DNA of 64,000 bases, from the NCBI RefSeq assembly GCF_003060865.1, contig NZ_CP028918.1, positions 194,001-258,000 of the forward strand. Reading direction: 5' to 3'. Shown in pieces: positions 48,955-59,431 of the stretch; the first letter of the stretch is position 1; every line of letters begins with the position of its first letter. The translations under genes and the position numbers were made by a program. The notes below the pieces were generated by a model. That model ran no database searches. It was not told the origin of the DNA and was given only the letters and a program-made list of their open reading frames with translations. The DNA comes from Gemmobacter aquarius (GTDB lineage: Bacteria > Pseudomonadota > Alphaproteobacteria > Rhodobacterales > Rhodobacteraceae).

Positions 48955-49389
48955 TTACATCCGGTAGGCGGTGTGGCAATCCTTGCAGGTGCCGCCGATG
49001 GCGCCCATGCCGGCCTGCACGCCTTCGAGCGAGGAGGCGTCGAGCGCGGTTGCGGCGGCTTCGAGTGCGCCGGATTTCTTGACGAAATCATCCCAGTTGG
49101 CCCAGATTTCGGGCTTTGCCTCATCCGCCGGATCGGCGCCGCCTTGGGTTTCGAAGGTGGCGGTGATCTTGGCTGCGGCTTCGGCCAGCGCGGTCTTGGC
49201 CGCTTCGGCGGCGGCGGCGTCATAGGGGGCCTTGCCGCCCGCCATGCCGCCCAGAACCTTGGTCGCGCCGCCGATGGTTTCCATCAGTTCAGAGCGGGCA
49301 ATGGCGTTGGGGTCGGTCCGTTCGGCTGCGTAAAGGGCGGTGGCGGCAAAGGCGAAGCCGGTGATGACGAGGGTTTTGGTGAATTTCAT
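48955..49389 (-). CDS. Cytochrome c'
   Basis: 144-aa periplasmic four-helix cytochrome. Signal peptide (about 1-21), helical body, and the C-terminal haem site CKDCH that marks class II cytochromes c. These bind nitric oxide and can protect against it. GGAGA lies eight bases before the ATG at 49389. A TATAGT box and two palindromes lie upstream. No nitric-oxide gene is adjacent, so the NO role is from family knowledge. Confidence 0.92.
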   Translation of the reverse strand: MKFTKTLVITGFAFAATALYAAERTDPNAIARSELMETIGGATKVLGGMAGGKAPYDAAAAEAAKTALAEAAAKITATFETQGGADPADEAKPEIWANWDDFVKKSGALEAAATALDASSLEGVQAGMGAIGGTCKDCHTAYRM

Positions 49390-49433
49390 TATGCGTTTCT
49401 CCCTGAACTCTGGAGACCGACTATAAGGGGGGT

Positions 49434-49460
49434 CGTGTGACACGGAAGTGACCTTGTCAC
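49434..49460. promoter_or_regulatory. Adjacent palindromes upstream of cytochrome c'
   Basis: CGTGT-G-ACACG (49434-49444) and GTGAC-CTT-GTCAC (49448-49460) are both perfect. They lie 45-71 bases before the cytochrome c' ATG, just upstream of a minus-strand TATAGT box (about 49420-49425). The binding protein is unknown; the sequence is not an Fnr/NnrR box (TTG-N8-CAA). Confidence 0.4.
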
Positions 49461-49536
49461 GCCGAAAGCCTGTATCACGGCATTGTCAGCGGGGGCGGGG
49501 CGGGGGTGGACTCGGGCCATGGCTGCGGTATGTTTG

Positions 49537-49551
49537 GAACATAACGGGAAC
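49537..49551 (+). promoter_or_regulatory. LexA (SOS) box of imuB
   Basis: GAAC-ATAACGG-GAAC matches the alphaproteobacterial LexA site GTTC-N7-GTTC (read here on the opposite strand). It ends four bases before the imuB ATG and overlaps its ribosome site, so LexA binding would block transcription strongly. Confidence 0.8.
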
Positions 49552-49555
49552 ATTT

Positions 49556-51289
49556 ATGGCCAAACGTCGAATCCTTGTGATCTGGTTTCCCCGTCTGGGG
49601 GTCGAGCGGGTGCTGCGCCGGCGCGGGGCGGCCCTGCCTGCGCCCTTTGCGGTGGTGGGTGACCGGAACGGGGCGCAGGTGCTGGTGTCGGTCAACCCCG
49701 AGGCGGGGGCGCTGGGATTGTTCGAGGGGCAGGGGCTGCGCGATGCGCGGGCGATCTGTCCCGCCTTGGATACGGTGACGCAGGACGAGCGGGCCGAGGC
49801 GGCGTTTCTGACGGTGCTGCGGCGCTGGCTGGGGAAATATTCGCCCTGGGTCGCCGAGGATGCGCCGGACGGGGTGATGCTGGACCTGACGGGATGCGCG
49901 CATCTGTTTGGCGGGGAAGCGGCGCTGATGGAACAGGTGGCGGACGAGTGCGAGGCGATGGGGCTGACGCTGCGGGCGGGGTTGGCCGATACGCCGGGGG
50001 CGGCCTGGGCGCTGGCGCGGTTTGCGGGGCGCGGGGGCGGTGGCGGGGCCGAGACACGGTCGGGTGACGATATCGCGCAAGAGGCCCATGCCACGCGGTC
50101 AAAGGCGGTGCGGCGGCGGGCGGGTCCGGTGGCGCCTGCAGGGCCGCAGGGGGTGATCGCACCCGAGGGGCGTGCGCGGCAGATGCTGGGACCGCTGCCG
50201 GTGGCGGCGCTGCGGCTTGGGGCGGATGTGGTCGAAGGGCTGGCGCGTCTGGGCGTGCGGCGGATCGAGGATCTGGCGGTGCTGCCCCGCGCCACGCTGC
50301 CCAAGCGGTTCGGCCCGATGGTGCTGCGGCGGCTGGATCAGGCCTTCGGGTTGGAGATCGAGCCTGTCACGCCGGCCAAGGCGCCTTTGCATTTCGCGGC
50401 GCGCTTGAGCTTTCCTGACCCGATCGGTTTGCTCGGCGATGTCGAGGCGGGGGTGGACCGGTTGCTGCCGGTGCTGTGCGCCAAGCTCGCCTCACGGTCG
50501 CGGGGGGCACGGCGGGTGCGGTTGCAGGCGTTCCGCGCCGATGGCGATGTGCAGGTGGCCGAGGTGGGGTTGGCGCGGGCCTCGGACCGGGTGGAAAGCA
50601 TCAGGCCGCTTCTGGCGCTGAAGCTGGGCGATATCGACGCGGGCTTCGGGATCGACATGCTTCGGATCGAGGCGGTGCTGACCGAGCCGCTGATGGCCGT
50701 GCAGTTTCGCGCCCGCATGGGGGAAGATGCCGCCCCCGTGCCGCAGGATACCGCGCTGGACGAGATCATCGGCAAGCTGGGCACGCGGCTGGGGGCCGAG
50801 GCGGTGACGCGGTTCCATCCGGCCGAAAGCCATGCGCCCGAGCGGGCGTTTCAGGTGCTGGCTGCGGCATGGTCGCAGCCTTTGGGCAAGCCGTGGGAAG
50901 GCTGCGGGCGGCCGCGACCGCTGGTCATGCTGCGCCCCGAGCCGGTGGCGGGGCCGGAAGGGCCGGTGCCGCCGAAAGGTTTTCGCTGGCGCAGGCGCGA
51001 CTGGGTGACGCGGGTGGCGACTGGGCCGGAGCGGATCGCGCCGGAATGGTGGCTGGACCGGCCCGAGTGGCGGTCAGGCCCGCGCGATTACTGGCGCATG
51101 GAGACCGAGGATGGCACGCGGCTGTGGCTGTTCTATGCCCATGGCGGGGATGTGTCGGGGGGTGGTTCTGTCAGGGGGTGTTTGCGTGAGCGATTTCTTG
51201 CGAAGAAATCGCGCCGGAATTTGACGCAAATTCCGCGGTCGGGCGTGGAGCCAAAATCTGCGTCAGATTTTGCCGCGATTTCTTCGTGA
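49556..51289 (+). CDS. imuB: ImuB-type Y-family polymerase homologue, 3' end shifted
   Basis: Part of the damage-induced mutagenesis machinery (ImuA-ImuB-DnaE2); ImuB lacks polymerase activity and links DnaE2 to the clamp. The first motif reads LVIWFPRLG in place of the catalytic Asp segment of DinB, as in ImuB. The start at 49556 follows GGGAAC. The frame runs on through a hairpin array to 51289, but the family's end (GWFCQGVFA, stop) is in the +2 frame. One extra G in the run 51157-51162 gives a stop at 51187-51189, so about 544 aa. No imuA or dnaE2 is adjacent. Confidence 0.88.
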   Translation: MAKRRILVIWFPRLGVERVLRRRGAALPAPFAVVGDRNGAQVLVSVNPEAGALGLFEGQGLRDARAICPALDTVTQDERAEAAFLTVLRRWLGKYSPWVAEDAPDGVMLDLTGCAHLFGGEAALMEQVADECEAMGLTLRAGLADTPGAAWALARFAGRGGGGGAETRSGDDIAQEAHATRSKAVRRRAGPVAPAGPQGVIAPEGRARQMLGPLPVAALRLGADVVEGLARLGVRRIEDLAVLPRATLPKRFGPMVLRRLDQAFGLEIEPVTPAKAPLHFAARLSFPDPIGLLGDVEAGVDRLLPVLCAKLASRSRGARRVRLQAFRADGDVQVAEVGLARASDRVESIRPLLALKLGDIDAGFGIDMLRIEAVLTEPLMAVQFRARMGEDAAPVPQDTALDEIIGKLGTRLGAEAVTRFHPAESHAPERAFQVLAAAWSQPLGKPWEGCGRPRPLVMLRPEPVAGPEGPVPPKGFRWRRRDWVTRVATGPERIAPEWWLDRPEWRSGPRDYWRMETEDGTRLWLFYAHGGDVSGGGSVRGCLRERFLAKKSRRNLTQIPRSGVEPKSASDFAAISS

Positions 51290-51300
51290 GAAATCGCTCA
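51187..51300. repeat. Array of four hairpins spanning stop to stop between convergent genes
   Basis: Stems: GCGATTTCTT/AAGAAATCGC (51190-51212, loop GCG), CGGAATTTG/CAAATTCCG (51215-51235, loop ACG), CAAAATCTG/CAGATTTTG (51252-51272, loop CGT), GCGATTTCT/AGAAATCGC (51275-51297). The outer 27 bases (51187-51213 and 51274-51300) are reverse complements at 25 of 27 positions. They begin and end with the stop codons of corrected imuB and of yaaA. Confidence 0.9.
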
Positions 51301-52089
51301 GGCGGCTTCGGCAGCCGCTTGGCGCAGGAAGACGGGTGCGTCGGGGGCGGAGCGGTCAGCATCGTAGCCGTAGCCGCCGATGGTGAAGCCGGTCAGGTCG
51401 GCGGGGTCGGTCAGGCGGTGTTCCGAAATGAAACGGGCCATGGCGCCGCGGGCTTTCTTGGCGAAGAACGAGACGATCTTTGCTTCGCCCGCTTTCACCT
51501 CGAGGAAGGTGGGGGTGATGATGCGGAGTTTCAGGGCCTTGCGGTCGACGGCGTGGAAATATTCGTTCGAGGCGCAGTTGACGAGGATTTCGCTGCCTGC
51601 GGTTTCGCCTGCGTCGTTCAGCGCATTGGCGATCTTGCGGCCCCAGAAGGCATAGAGGTCGGGGCCTTTGGGGTTTGCAAGTTTGCTGCCCATCTCCAGC
51701 CGGTAGGGTTGGATCAGGTCGAGCGGGCGCAAAAGGCCGTAAAGGCCCGAGAGGATGCGGAGGTGGTCTTGCGCCCACAAGAGCGCGTCGGGGTCGAGGG
51801 TTTTCGCCTCGAGCCCCGCGTAGGTGTCGCCGTCAAAGCAGAAGGCGGCGGGTTTCAGCGTGGCGGGGTCGGGCTTGGGTTTGTAGGCGCGGAAGCGGTC
51901 GTGGTTCAGCTTGGCGAGCGGTTCCGAGATATCCATCAGCGCGCGCAGGTCGGCAACCGAGAGGTCACGCGCGATGCGGGCGAGTTTTGCGGCCTCGGCC
52001 CCGAAATCGGGGGTGGTGGGGTCCAGCCCTGCGGGCAGGGGGCGGGGCGTTTCGTCCAGTCGCTTGGCGGGGGATATCACGGTCAGCAT
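51298..52089 (-). CDS. yaaA: Peroxide stress protein YaaA
   Basis: 263-aa DUF328/UPF0246 protein. In E. coli YaaA lowers free iron and protects from hydrogen peroxide. The conserved start MLTVISPAKRLD, the GLYGLLRPLDLI...YRLEMGSKL segment and the C-terminal FFAKKARGAMARFISEHRL are present. AGGAG lies seven bases before the ATG. Its stop codon forms the end of the hairpin array. Confidence 0.94.
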   Translation of the reverse strand: MLTVISPAKRLDETPRPLPAGLDPTTPDFGAEAAKLARIARDLSVADLRALMDISEPLAKLNHDRFRAYKPKPDPATLKPAAFCFDGDTYAGLEAKTLDPDALLWAQDHLRILSGLYGLLRPLDLIQPYRLEMGSKLANPKGPDLYAFWGRKIANALNDAGETAGSEILVNCASNEYFHAVDRKALKLRIITPTFLEVKAGEAKIVSFFAKKARGAMARFISEHRLTDPADLTGFTIGGYGYDADRSAPDAPVFLRQAAAEAA

Positions 52090-52122
52090 GGAGGTCTCCT
52101 GTGGCACTCGACTTAGGGCGCG

Positions 52123-54165
<2,043 letters not shown>

Positions 54166-54226
54166 CTGGCCGGAATCGCTGTGGCGCGGGCAGGGTGGCC
54201 CGCGCGCGGTTAAGACGTCGTCAGGA

Positions 54227-54514
54227 TCAGAGGAAGGCGGCGGCGTTGTTGATCAGGATGATCCGGAGCGCGTAGATCGCAAGGAGGGCGACGAGCGGCG
54301 CGAGATCGAGCCCGCCCATGTTGGGCAGGAAGGACCGCAGGCGGGAATAGACCGGACGGAGCAGGTTTTCGAGACCGTTCCAGATTTGGTAAACGAGCGG
54401 CTGGCGCAGGTTGAGGACCTGGAAGTTTATCAGCCAGCTCATGATGATATGGGCAAGGATGATCCACTGCGCGACGTTCAGGATCAGAAGCAGGATTTGC
54501 AGCAGAGAGGTCAT
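54227..54514 (-). CDS. YggT family membrane protein
   Basis: 95-aa inner-membrane protein with two hydrophobic segments (about 2-30 and 70-92) and the family core LRPVYSRLRSFLPNMGGLDLAPLVALL. Role uncertain; linked to osmotic adaptation and cell division in some bacteria. GAAGG lies eight bases before the ATG at 54514. Divergent from the thioesterase gene. Confidence 0.9.
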   Translation of the reverse strand: MTSLLQILLLILNVAQWIILAHIIMSWLINFQVLNLRQPLVYQIWNGLENLLRPVYSRLRSFLPNMGGLDLAPLVALLAIYALRIILINNAAAFL

Positions 54515-54777
54515 TTCGCGGCCTTCGCACCAAGGAAAGAGTTCGTGTGGCTTTGCACACAAGAGGTTGTGGTCAGAGGTAATGGTTGGGCGGGCAAAGG
54601 GCAACGGTTATCGACGCTGCGCTTGTGGCTGGTGGCGGAGCGGGGGGTCACAACCCCCCGCAGCCCCCCTCGGACCGGTCCGGTGCAGAAACTGCGGCTG
54701 CGAAACCCGCAAGGAATGGGTCTTGCTTGACGCGGGCTGCGGGCTTGGGTCACGTGCGGCGGGGCAGGAGGGCTGCG

Positions 54778-55308
54778 ATGTATCCGTTTTTTCGTCTTGG
54801 GCTGGAGCTGTGGAAGGCGCGGCGTGCGCCTGCGATGGGGCTTTTGGAGACCCATGTGAGCCATCATCGCTGCTGGCCACAGGATCTTGATCTGTGGATG
54901 GAGCTGAACAACGGGCGGACGCTGACGCTGTTCGATCTGGGGCGGGTGCCGATGGGGCGGCGCAGCGGGCTGCATGTGGCGCTGGCCGCGAACGGCTGGG
55001 GGGCTGCGGTGGCGGGGGCGGTGGTGCGTTACCGGCGGCGGGTGCGGGCCTTTGATGCGATCGAGATGAAAAGCCGCTGCATCGGTTGGGACGGGCGGTT
55101 TTTCTACATCGAACAGGCGATGTGGGTGCACGGGGAATGTGCGAACCATATCGTGCTGCGCTCGGCGGTGACCTCGAAGGCGGGGATCGTGGCGCCGGGG
55201 CAGGTGTTGGGGGCGATGGGCTTGGCGTTGGACAGTCCGCCGCTGCCGGAATGGGTGCAGGCGTGGATTGCCGCCGAGGGGGCGAGGCCCTGGCCTCCGG
55301 AGCTTTAG
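54778..55308 (+). CDS. Acyl-CoA thioesterase-like protein (hot-dog fold)
   Basis: 176 aa, 4HBT/THEM-type. The pattern DLDLWMELNNGRTLTLFDLGR, with Asp/Asn near the N-terminal helix, followed by VVRYRRRVRAFDAIEMKSRCIGWDGRFFYIEQ, is that of proteins related to FcbC and mammalian THEM6. Substrate unknown. AGGAGG lies seven bases before the ATG. Confidence 0.83.
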   Translation: MYPFFRLGLELWKARRAPAMGLLETHVSHHRCWPQDLDLWMELNNGRTLTLFDLGRVPMGRRSGLHVALAANGWGAAVAGAVVRYRRRVRAFDAIEMKSRCIGWDGRFFYIEQAMWVHGECANHIVLRSAVTSKAGIVAPGQVLGAMGLALDSPPLPEWVQAWIAAEGARPWPPEL

Positions 55309-55369
55309 GCAGGCTTGCGCGACGGGCGCTTTCGGGATTCAATCGCCGGTAATCACAAAGGGGCAGGCG

Positions 55370-56734
55370 ATGGCGAGTGGCACGACGAAGCGCATATGGG
55401 GCTGGTGGTTCTTTGACTGGGCGAGCCAGCCTTACAACACGCTGCTGCTGACCTTTATCTTTGGTCCGTATTTCGCGGAAATCGCCCGTGGCTATTATCA
55501 GGCGCAGGGCATGGGGGTCGATGCGGCGGCTGCGGCGGCGCAGGCCTATTGGGGGGCGGGGCTGGCGATTGCCTCGGTCATCATCGCGCTGCTGGCACCG
55601 TTTCTGGGGGCGATTGCAGACGGGACGGGGCGGCGGCTGGTCTGGGTCTGGGTGTTCTCGGCCTTTTACGTCGTGGGAAGTTACGCGCTTTGGTATGTGG
55701 CACCGGGGGGTGAAAGCCTGTTCTGGGCGGTGGCGTTCTTTGGCCTTGGCTTCATCGGGATGGAGTTCGCCACGATCTTTACCAATGCGCTGATGCCGAG
55801 CCTTGGGGACCATGACGATCTGGGGGCGGTCAGCGGGTCGGGCTTTGCCTTTGGCTATATGGGCGGGTTGATCGCGCTGATCCTGATGCTGACGCTGTTT
55901 TCCGAGAATTCGGCCACCGGAAAGACGCTGATCGGGATAGACCCGCTGTTCGGGCTGGACCCCGAGGCGCGGGAAGGGACGCGGGCGGTGGGGCCGTTCA
56001 CGGCGGTCTGGTATGTGGTGTTCATGATCCCGTTCTTTCTGTGGGTGAAGGAGCCCAAGACCGAGCGGAGGCCGCTGAACCTGCGGCTGGCGTTTGCGAG
56101 CCTGCGCGAATTGCTGGCGGGGCTGCGGTTTCGCAAGAGCCTGTCGGCCTATCTGTTGTCGTCGCTGTTCTACCGTGATGCGTTGAATGCGCTTTACGGG
56201 TTCGGCGGGGTTTACGCATCGGGCGTGCTGGGCTGGGAGATCACGCAGATCGGGGTGTTCGGGCTGGTCGGGGCGGTGACGGCGATGGTGGCAAGCTGGG
56301 TCGGGGGCAAGATGGACCGCCGCTTCGGGCCGAAACCGGTGATCGCGTTCTGCATCGTGGTCTTGATGGTGGTCTGCACCGTCATCGTGGGGATGACGCG
56401 CGAGCAGCTTTGGGGGATGCCGCTGGATTCGGCGGCGGGGACTTCGGACACGATCTTTTTTGCCTGCGGGGCCTTGATCGGGGCGGCGGGTGGGGCGCTG
56501 CAATCGGCGAGCCGCACGCTGATGGTGCGCCACACCACGCCGGACCGCGCGACCGAGGCGTTCGGCCTGTTCGCGCTTTCGGGCAAGGTGGCGAGTTTCA
56601 TCTCGCCCGCGCTGATCGCGTTGGTGACGGGGATCAGCGGATCGCAGCGCATCGGGATTTCTCCGCTGATCGTGATGTTCGCAATCGGGCTGGGGCTGCT
56701 ACTGTTTGTCAGGGCGCGGGGCGAGCAGGAATGA
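55370..56734 (+). CDS. MFS transporter, UMF1/Atg22-like
   Basis: 454 aa, about 12 transmembrane helices. The N-terminus WGWWFFDWASQPYNTLLLTFIFGPYF is the signature of the UMF1 (Atg22-like) group. The bacterial substrate is unknown; the yeast relative exports amino acids from the vacuole. AGGGG lies seven bases before the ATG. Overlaps mepA by four bases. Confidence 0.9.
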   Translation: MASGTTKRIWGWWFFDWASQPYNTLLLTFIFGPYFAEIARGYYQAQGMGVDAAAAAAQAYWGAGLAIASVIIALLAPFLGAIADGTGRRLVWVWVFSAFYVVGSYALWYVAPGGESLFWAVAFFGLGFIGMEFATIFTNALMPSLGDHDDLGAVSGSGFAFGYMGGLIALILMLTLFSENSATGKTLIGIDPLFGLDPEAREGTRAVGPFTAVWYVVFMIPFFLWVKEPKTERRPLNLRLAFASLRELLAGLRFRKSLSAYLLSSLFYRDALNALYGFGGVYASGVLGWEITQIGVFGLVGAVTAMVASWVGGKMDRRFGPKPVIAFCIVVLMVVCTVIVGMTREQLWGMPLDSAAGTSDTIFFACGALIGAAGGALQSASRTLMVRHTTPDRATEAFGLFALSGKVASFISPALIALVTGISGSQRIGISPLIVMFAIGLGLLLFVRARGEQE

Positions 56735-57618
56735 ACATGATCGGGCGGGTTTTATGTGTGATGGCTGTGGTCGCCGCTTTTCCTGCGATGGCTGAAACCA
56801 AGGCGAACAAGCTGTTCGGCGCGGCGGACGCGCCTTCGCAGCAGGCCCCGATGCCGATCGGCAGCTATGCCAAGGGCTGTGGCGCGGGGCTTGTGGAACT
56901 GGCCGAGACCGGGCCTACGTGGCAGGCGATGCGGCTGAGCCGGAACCGGCATTACGGGCAGCCCGATCTGGTGGACTTTATCGGTGATCTGAGCCGCTTT
57001 GCGCGGGATCGTCTGGGCTGGGCGGGGCTTTATGTGGGCGATATGAGCCAGCCGAGGGGCGGGCCGATGACCAGCGGGCATGCCAGCCACCAGATCGGGC
57101 TGGATGCCGATATATGGATGCTGCCGCCTGCGCGGCTGGACCTGAGCCGCGCCGAGCGGGAAGCGATTTCATCTGTCGCGGTGCGGTCGGCGGATCAGCT
57201 TTCGGTGACGCGGGCGTGGACGCCTGCCCATGCGGCGCTGCTGGAGGCGGCGGCGTCGGACCCGCGGGTGGACCGGATTTTCGTCGCGGCGGCGGTCAAG
57301 ATCGCGATGTGCAAAACGGCAAATCGGTCGGACAAGAAGTGGTTGCAGAAGATCAGGCCGATCTACGGGCATGACACGCATTTTCATGTGCGGTTGAAGT
57401 GTCCCAAGGGGGCCACGCTGTGCGAGACGCAGAAACCGAGCGTTTCGGACCTGTCGAATGGCGGGAATGGCTGCGATGACACCTTGATGTATTGGGTGTC
57501 GGATGCCTATCTGCACCCCAAACCTTCAAAGGAGCCAGCACCGGCTGTTCGTGGTCCGCGCGACTACACGATGGCCGATCTGCCCAAGCAATGCATAAAC
57601 GTCCTCTCTTCGCCCTGA
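56731..57618 (+). CDS. mepA: Penicillin-insensitive murein endopeptidase MepA
   Basis: Periplasmic zinc LAS peptidase that cuts D-Ala-mDAP cross-links. 295 aa with signal peptide (about 1-22). Zinc ligands are in [14 protein letters not shown] (His, Asp) and [12 protein letters not shown] (His). Six or more cysteines fit the disulfides known in MepA. The start at 56731 overlaps the MFS stop; an ATG at 56737 has a better-spaced AGGA and is an alternative. Confidence 0.94.
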   Translation: MNMIGRVLCVMAVVAAFPAMAETKANKLFGAADAPSQQAPMPIGSYAKGCGAGLVELAETGPTWQAMRLSRNRHYGQPDLVDFIGDLSRFARDRLGWAGLYVGDMSQPRGGPMTSGHASHQIGLDADIWMLPPARLDLSRAEREAISSVAVRSADQLSVTRAWTPAHAALLEAAASDPRVDRIFVAAAVKIAMCKTANRSDKKWLQKIRPIYGHDTHFHVRLKCPKGATLCETQKPSVSDLSNGGNGCDDTLMYWVSDAYLHPKPSKEPAPAVRGPRDYTMADLPKQCINVLSSP

Positions 57619-58487
57619 TTCTGGGCTTTGCCCTGATCGGGGGGTTGCAAGGCAGCGCAAGCCCGCCTTTGCCTGCCGGTTACCTGCAAAGCTATCGCTG
57701 GACGCTGGATGATGCGAATTTCGGCGGGCTGTCGGGGATTGTTGTCTGGCCGGATGGCGCGCGGTTTCTGGCGATTTCCGACAAGGGTGCCTTTGTCGAG
57801 GGGCGCATGGAGCGGGCGGCGGACGGGTCGATTGCGGGGGTGTCTTCAGGGCCGATGCGGCCGCTGCTGGCGCGGGGCAGCGCGGGGCTGGCCAAGGGGC
57901 GGACCGATTCCGAAGGTTTGGCGGTGGGGCCTGACGGGCGGGTGTTCGTGTCCTTTGAAGGGGTCGCGCGGGTGCTGGAATATGACCGGATTTCGGGGTC
58001 GGCCCTGAACCTGCCGTCGCATCCCGATTTCGCGCGGATGCAGATCAATTCCGCGCTGGAAGCTTTGGCGGTCGATGGGGAGGGTACGCTTTACACGCTG
58101 CCCGAACGGTCGGGCGCGATGGACAGGCCGTTTCCGGTTTATCGCTTTCGCGGGGGTGTGTGGGATCAGCCGTTCGATGTGCCACGGCGGGGCGGGTTTC
58201 TGGCGGTGGATGCCGATGTGGGACCGGACGGGCGGTTTTACCTGCTCGAGCGCGAATTTCAGGGGCTGGCGGGGTTTGCCAGCCGCGTGCGGAGTTTTGC
58301 GCTGACGGGCGGGGGCGTGGCCGACGAGCGGGTCGAGATGCAGAGTGCCACGGGGCAGCATGACAATCTGGAAGGTTTGTCGGTCTGGCGTGACGGGACG
58401 GGGGGGCTGCGGATGACCATGGTGTCGGATGACAATTTCAACTTTTTCCAGACGACCGAGATTGTGGAATACCGCGTCTTGCGTTGA
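57591..58487 (+). CDS. Esterase-like activity of phytase family protein
   Basis: 298 aa with signal peptide (about 1-24), so periplasmic. Beta-propeller fold of the phytase-like group PF13449: [22 protein letters not shown] near the N-terminus, [19 protein letters not shown], and a C-terminal [11 protein letters not shown]...DDNFN. Substrate unknown; phosphate esters are suggested only by the family name. It overlaps mepA by 28 bases, implying coupled translation. Its stop lies at the edge of a structured leader for the next gene. Confidence 0.85.
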   Translation: MHKRPLFALILGFALIGGLQGSASPPLPAGYLQSYRWTLDDANFGGLSGIVVWPDGARFLAISDKGAFVEGRMERAADGSIAGVSSGPMRPLLARGSAGLAKGRTDSEGLAVGPDGRVFVSFEGVARVLEYDRISGSALNLPSHPDFARMQINSALEALAVDGEGTLYTLPERSGAMDRPFPVYRFRGGVWDQPFDVPRRGGFLAVDADVGPDGRFYLLEREFQGLAGFASRVRSFALTGGGVADERVEMQSATGQHDNLEGLSVWRDGTGGLRMTMVSDDNFNFFQTTEIVEYRVLR

Positions 58488-58540
58488 CTTGGCACGCCGT
58501 GGGGCGTAGTGCGGCCCCCGTCATCCGATGAGCGGGTGGC

Positions 58541-58570
58541 CAAGTCTCCGCGACCTTGTAAAAAACGGAC
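58541..58570 (+). promoter_or_regulatory. Candidate preQ1-I riboswitch
   Basis: H-type pseudoknot layout: P1 CAAG (58541-58544) with CTTG (58555-58558); loop TCTCCGCGAC; tail TAAAAAAC; and P2 TCCG (58547-58550) with CGGA (58566-58569). The A6-C tail and the C just before the P1 3' strand (C58554) match preQ1-I. P2 covers the GGA of the ribosome site, so preQ1 should block translation. An upstream helix GACTTGGC (58486-58493)/GCCAAGTC (58539-58546) would compete with P1. The gene downstream is a queuosine-precursor transporter, the expected target. Confidence 0.72.
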
Positions 58571-58576
58571 GAACAT

Positions 58577-59203
58577 ATGACCCGCATCCAGACTTATGGC
58601 GTGATCGCCATGGCCATCGTCGTGGTGGCCTCGAACATCCTTGTGCAGCATCCGATCGGCCAGTGGCTGACGTGGGGTGCGTTCACCTATCCCTTGGCGT
58701 TTCTGGTTTCGGATATCGTCAACCGGCTGTCGGGCGCTTCGGCAGCGCGGCGGGTGGTTTATGTGGGCTTTGTCGTCGGGCTGGTGTGCAGCTGGGTCGG
58801 CACGCAGGTGGCGGGCGAGTTCGGCCCGCTTGTGACACTGCGCGTGGCGGTCGGGTCGGGGACGGCGTTTCTGATCGGGCAGCTTCTGGACATCGGGGTT
58901 TTCAACCGTTTGCGCCGGTCGGTTGCGTGGTGGAAAGCGCCGTTCGTCTCGACCCTGTTCGGGTCGACCATCGACACGGCGATCTTCTTTACCATCGCGT
59001 TTTCGACCGGTCTGATCTGGATCGAACCCGGTAACGATGTGTCATGGGCGGCGGAACCGATGCCGCTTCTGGGCTTTGGTCCGATGGTGTCTTTGTGGGT
59101 TTCGCTGGCCGTCGCGGACTGGCTGGTCAAGGTTGCGGTCGATGTGATCGCCCTGTTGCCGTTTCGATTGGCGGTTTACCGCTTTGCAGCACGGGTAGCG
59201 TAA
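58577..59203 (+). CDS. Queuosine precursor transporter (YhhQ/VUT family)
   Basis: 208-aa inner-membrane protein, about six helices, of the COG1738/DUF165 family that imports preQ0/preQ1. Typical stretches are FTYPLAFLVSDIVNRLSGASAARRVVYVGF and the STLFGSTIDTAIFFTIAF segment. The riboswitch candidate immediately upstream supports the substrate. Only weak GGA precedes the ATG, and it is inside the pseudoknot. Confidence 0.9.
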   Translation: MTRIQTYGVIAMAIVVVASNILVQHPIGQWLTWGAFTYPLAFLVSDIVNRLSGASAARRVVYVGFVVGLVCSWVGTQVAGEFGPLVTLRVAVGSGTAFLIGQLLDIGVFNRLRRSVAWWKAPFVSTLFGSTIDTAIFFTIAFSTGLIWIEPGNDVSWAAEPMPLLGFGPMVSLWVSLAVADWLVKVAVDVIALLPFRLAVYRFAARVA

Positions 59204-59209
59204 TTTCTT

Positions 59210-59400
59210 TTGACAAACACAAAATCTGTGTCACCTTTTGGGTATCGGCAACCCATTGAAAGGAGGTGATCCAGTGTCTAGAGCTACATTGGAGATAGGT
59301 GTCAGGACAGTCGGGGGGCGTGTTTTCTAAGGGCAGCCCCTTGGATAAACAGACTACCGATTGGGCTTGGTACCTAACTGGCCCATCTCCTTGGATCTCG
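59210..59400 (+). promoter_or_regulatory. Structured leader upstream of arfB with an extreme Shine-Dalgarno
   Basis: Perfect -35 TTGACA (59210-59215), no clear -10. AAAGGAGGTGATCC (59259-59272) complements the last 14 bases of 16S rRNA. The following GTG is in a stem TCCAGTGT/ACATTGGA (59270-59293, one G-U). Further stems AAGGG/CCCTT (59329-59342) and TGGGC/GCCCA follow. CTCCTT (59386-59391) can pair with AAGGAG, and GGAGAT (59291-59296) with ATCTCC (59384-59389), so alternative folds exist before the terminator at 59401. Confidence 0.55.
59274..59330 (+). CDS. Possible 18-aa leader peptide
   Basis: GTG start seven bases after AAGGAGG, 18 codons beginning M-S-R-A-T-L-E-I and ending G-G-R-V-F, then TAA. 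The ribosome site is the strongest in the window. No homologue recognised. It could be a leader peptide, a small protein, or the ribosome site could serve another purpose such as 30S capture. Confidence 0.4.
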   Translation: MSRATLEIGVRTVGGRVF

Positions 59401-59431
59401 GAAAGGGTCGCCTGTGTCGGGCGACCCTTTC
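59401..59431 (+). terminator. Strong terminator between the leader and arfB
   Basis: 12-bp perfect stem GAAAGGGTCGCC / GGCGACCCTTTC with a 7-base loop, then TCTGTTTTG. It precedes the arfB ATG by 24 bases, so transcripts from 59210 must pass it to reach arfB. Confidence 0.8.

Noticed and set aside
54608..56533. 641-codon minus-strand open frame opposite the thioesterase and UMF1 genes
   Set aside because: Arg/Pro-rich shadow with no recognised domain; the plus strand has good starts and families.
59274..59400. tmRNA, 6S or SRP RNA in the arfB leader
   Set aside because: No tRNA-like ends, tag ORF with resume codon, SRP tetraloop or 6S bubble could be found.
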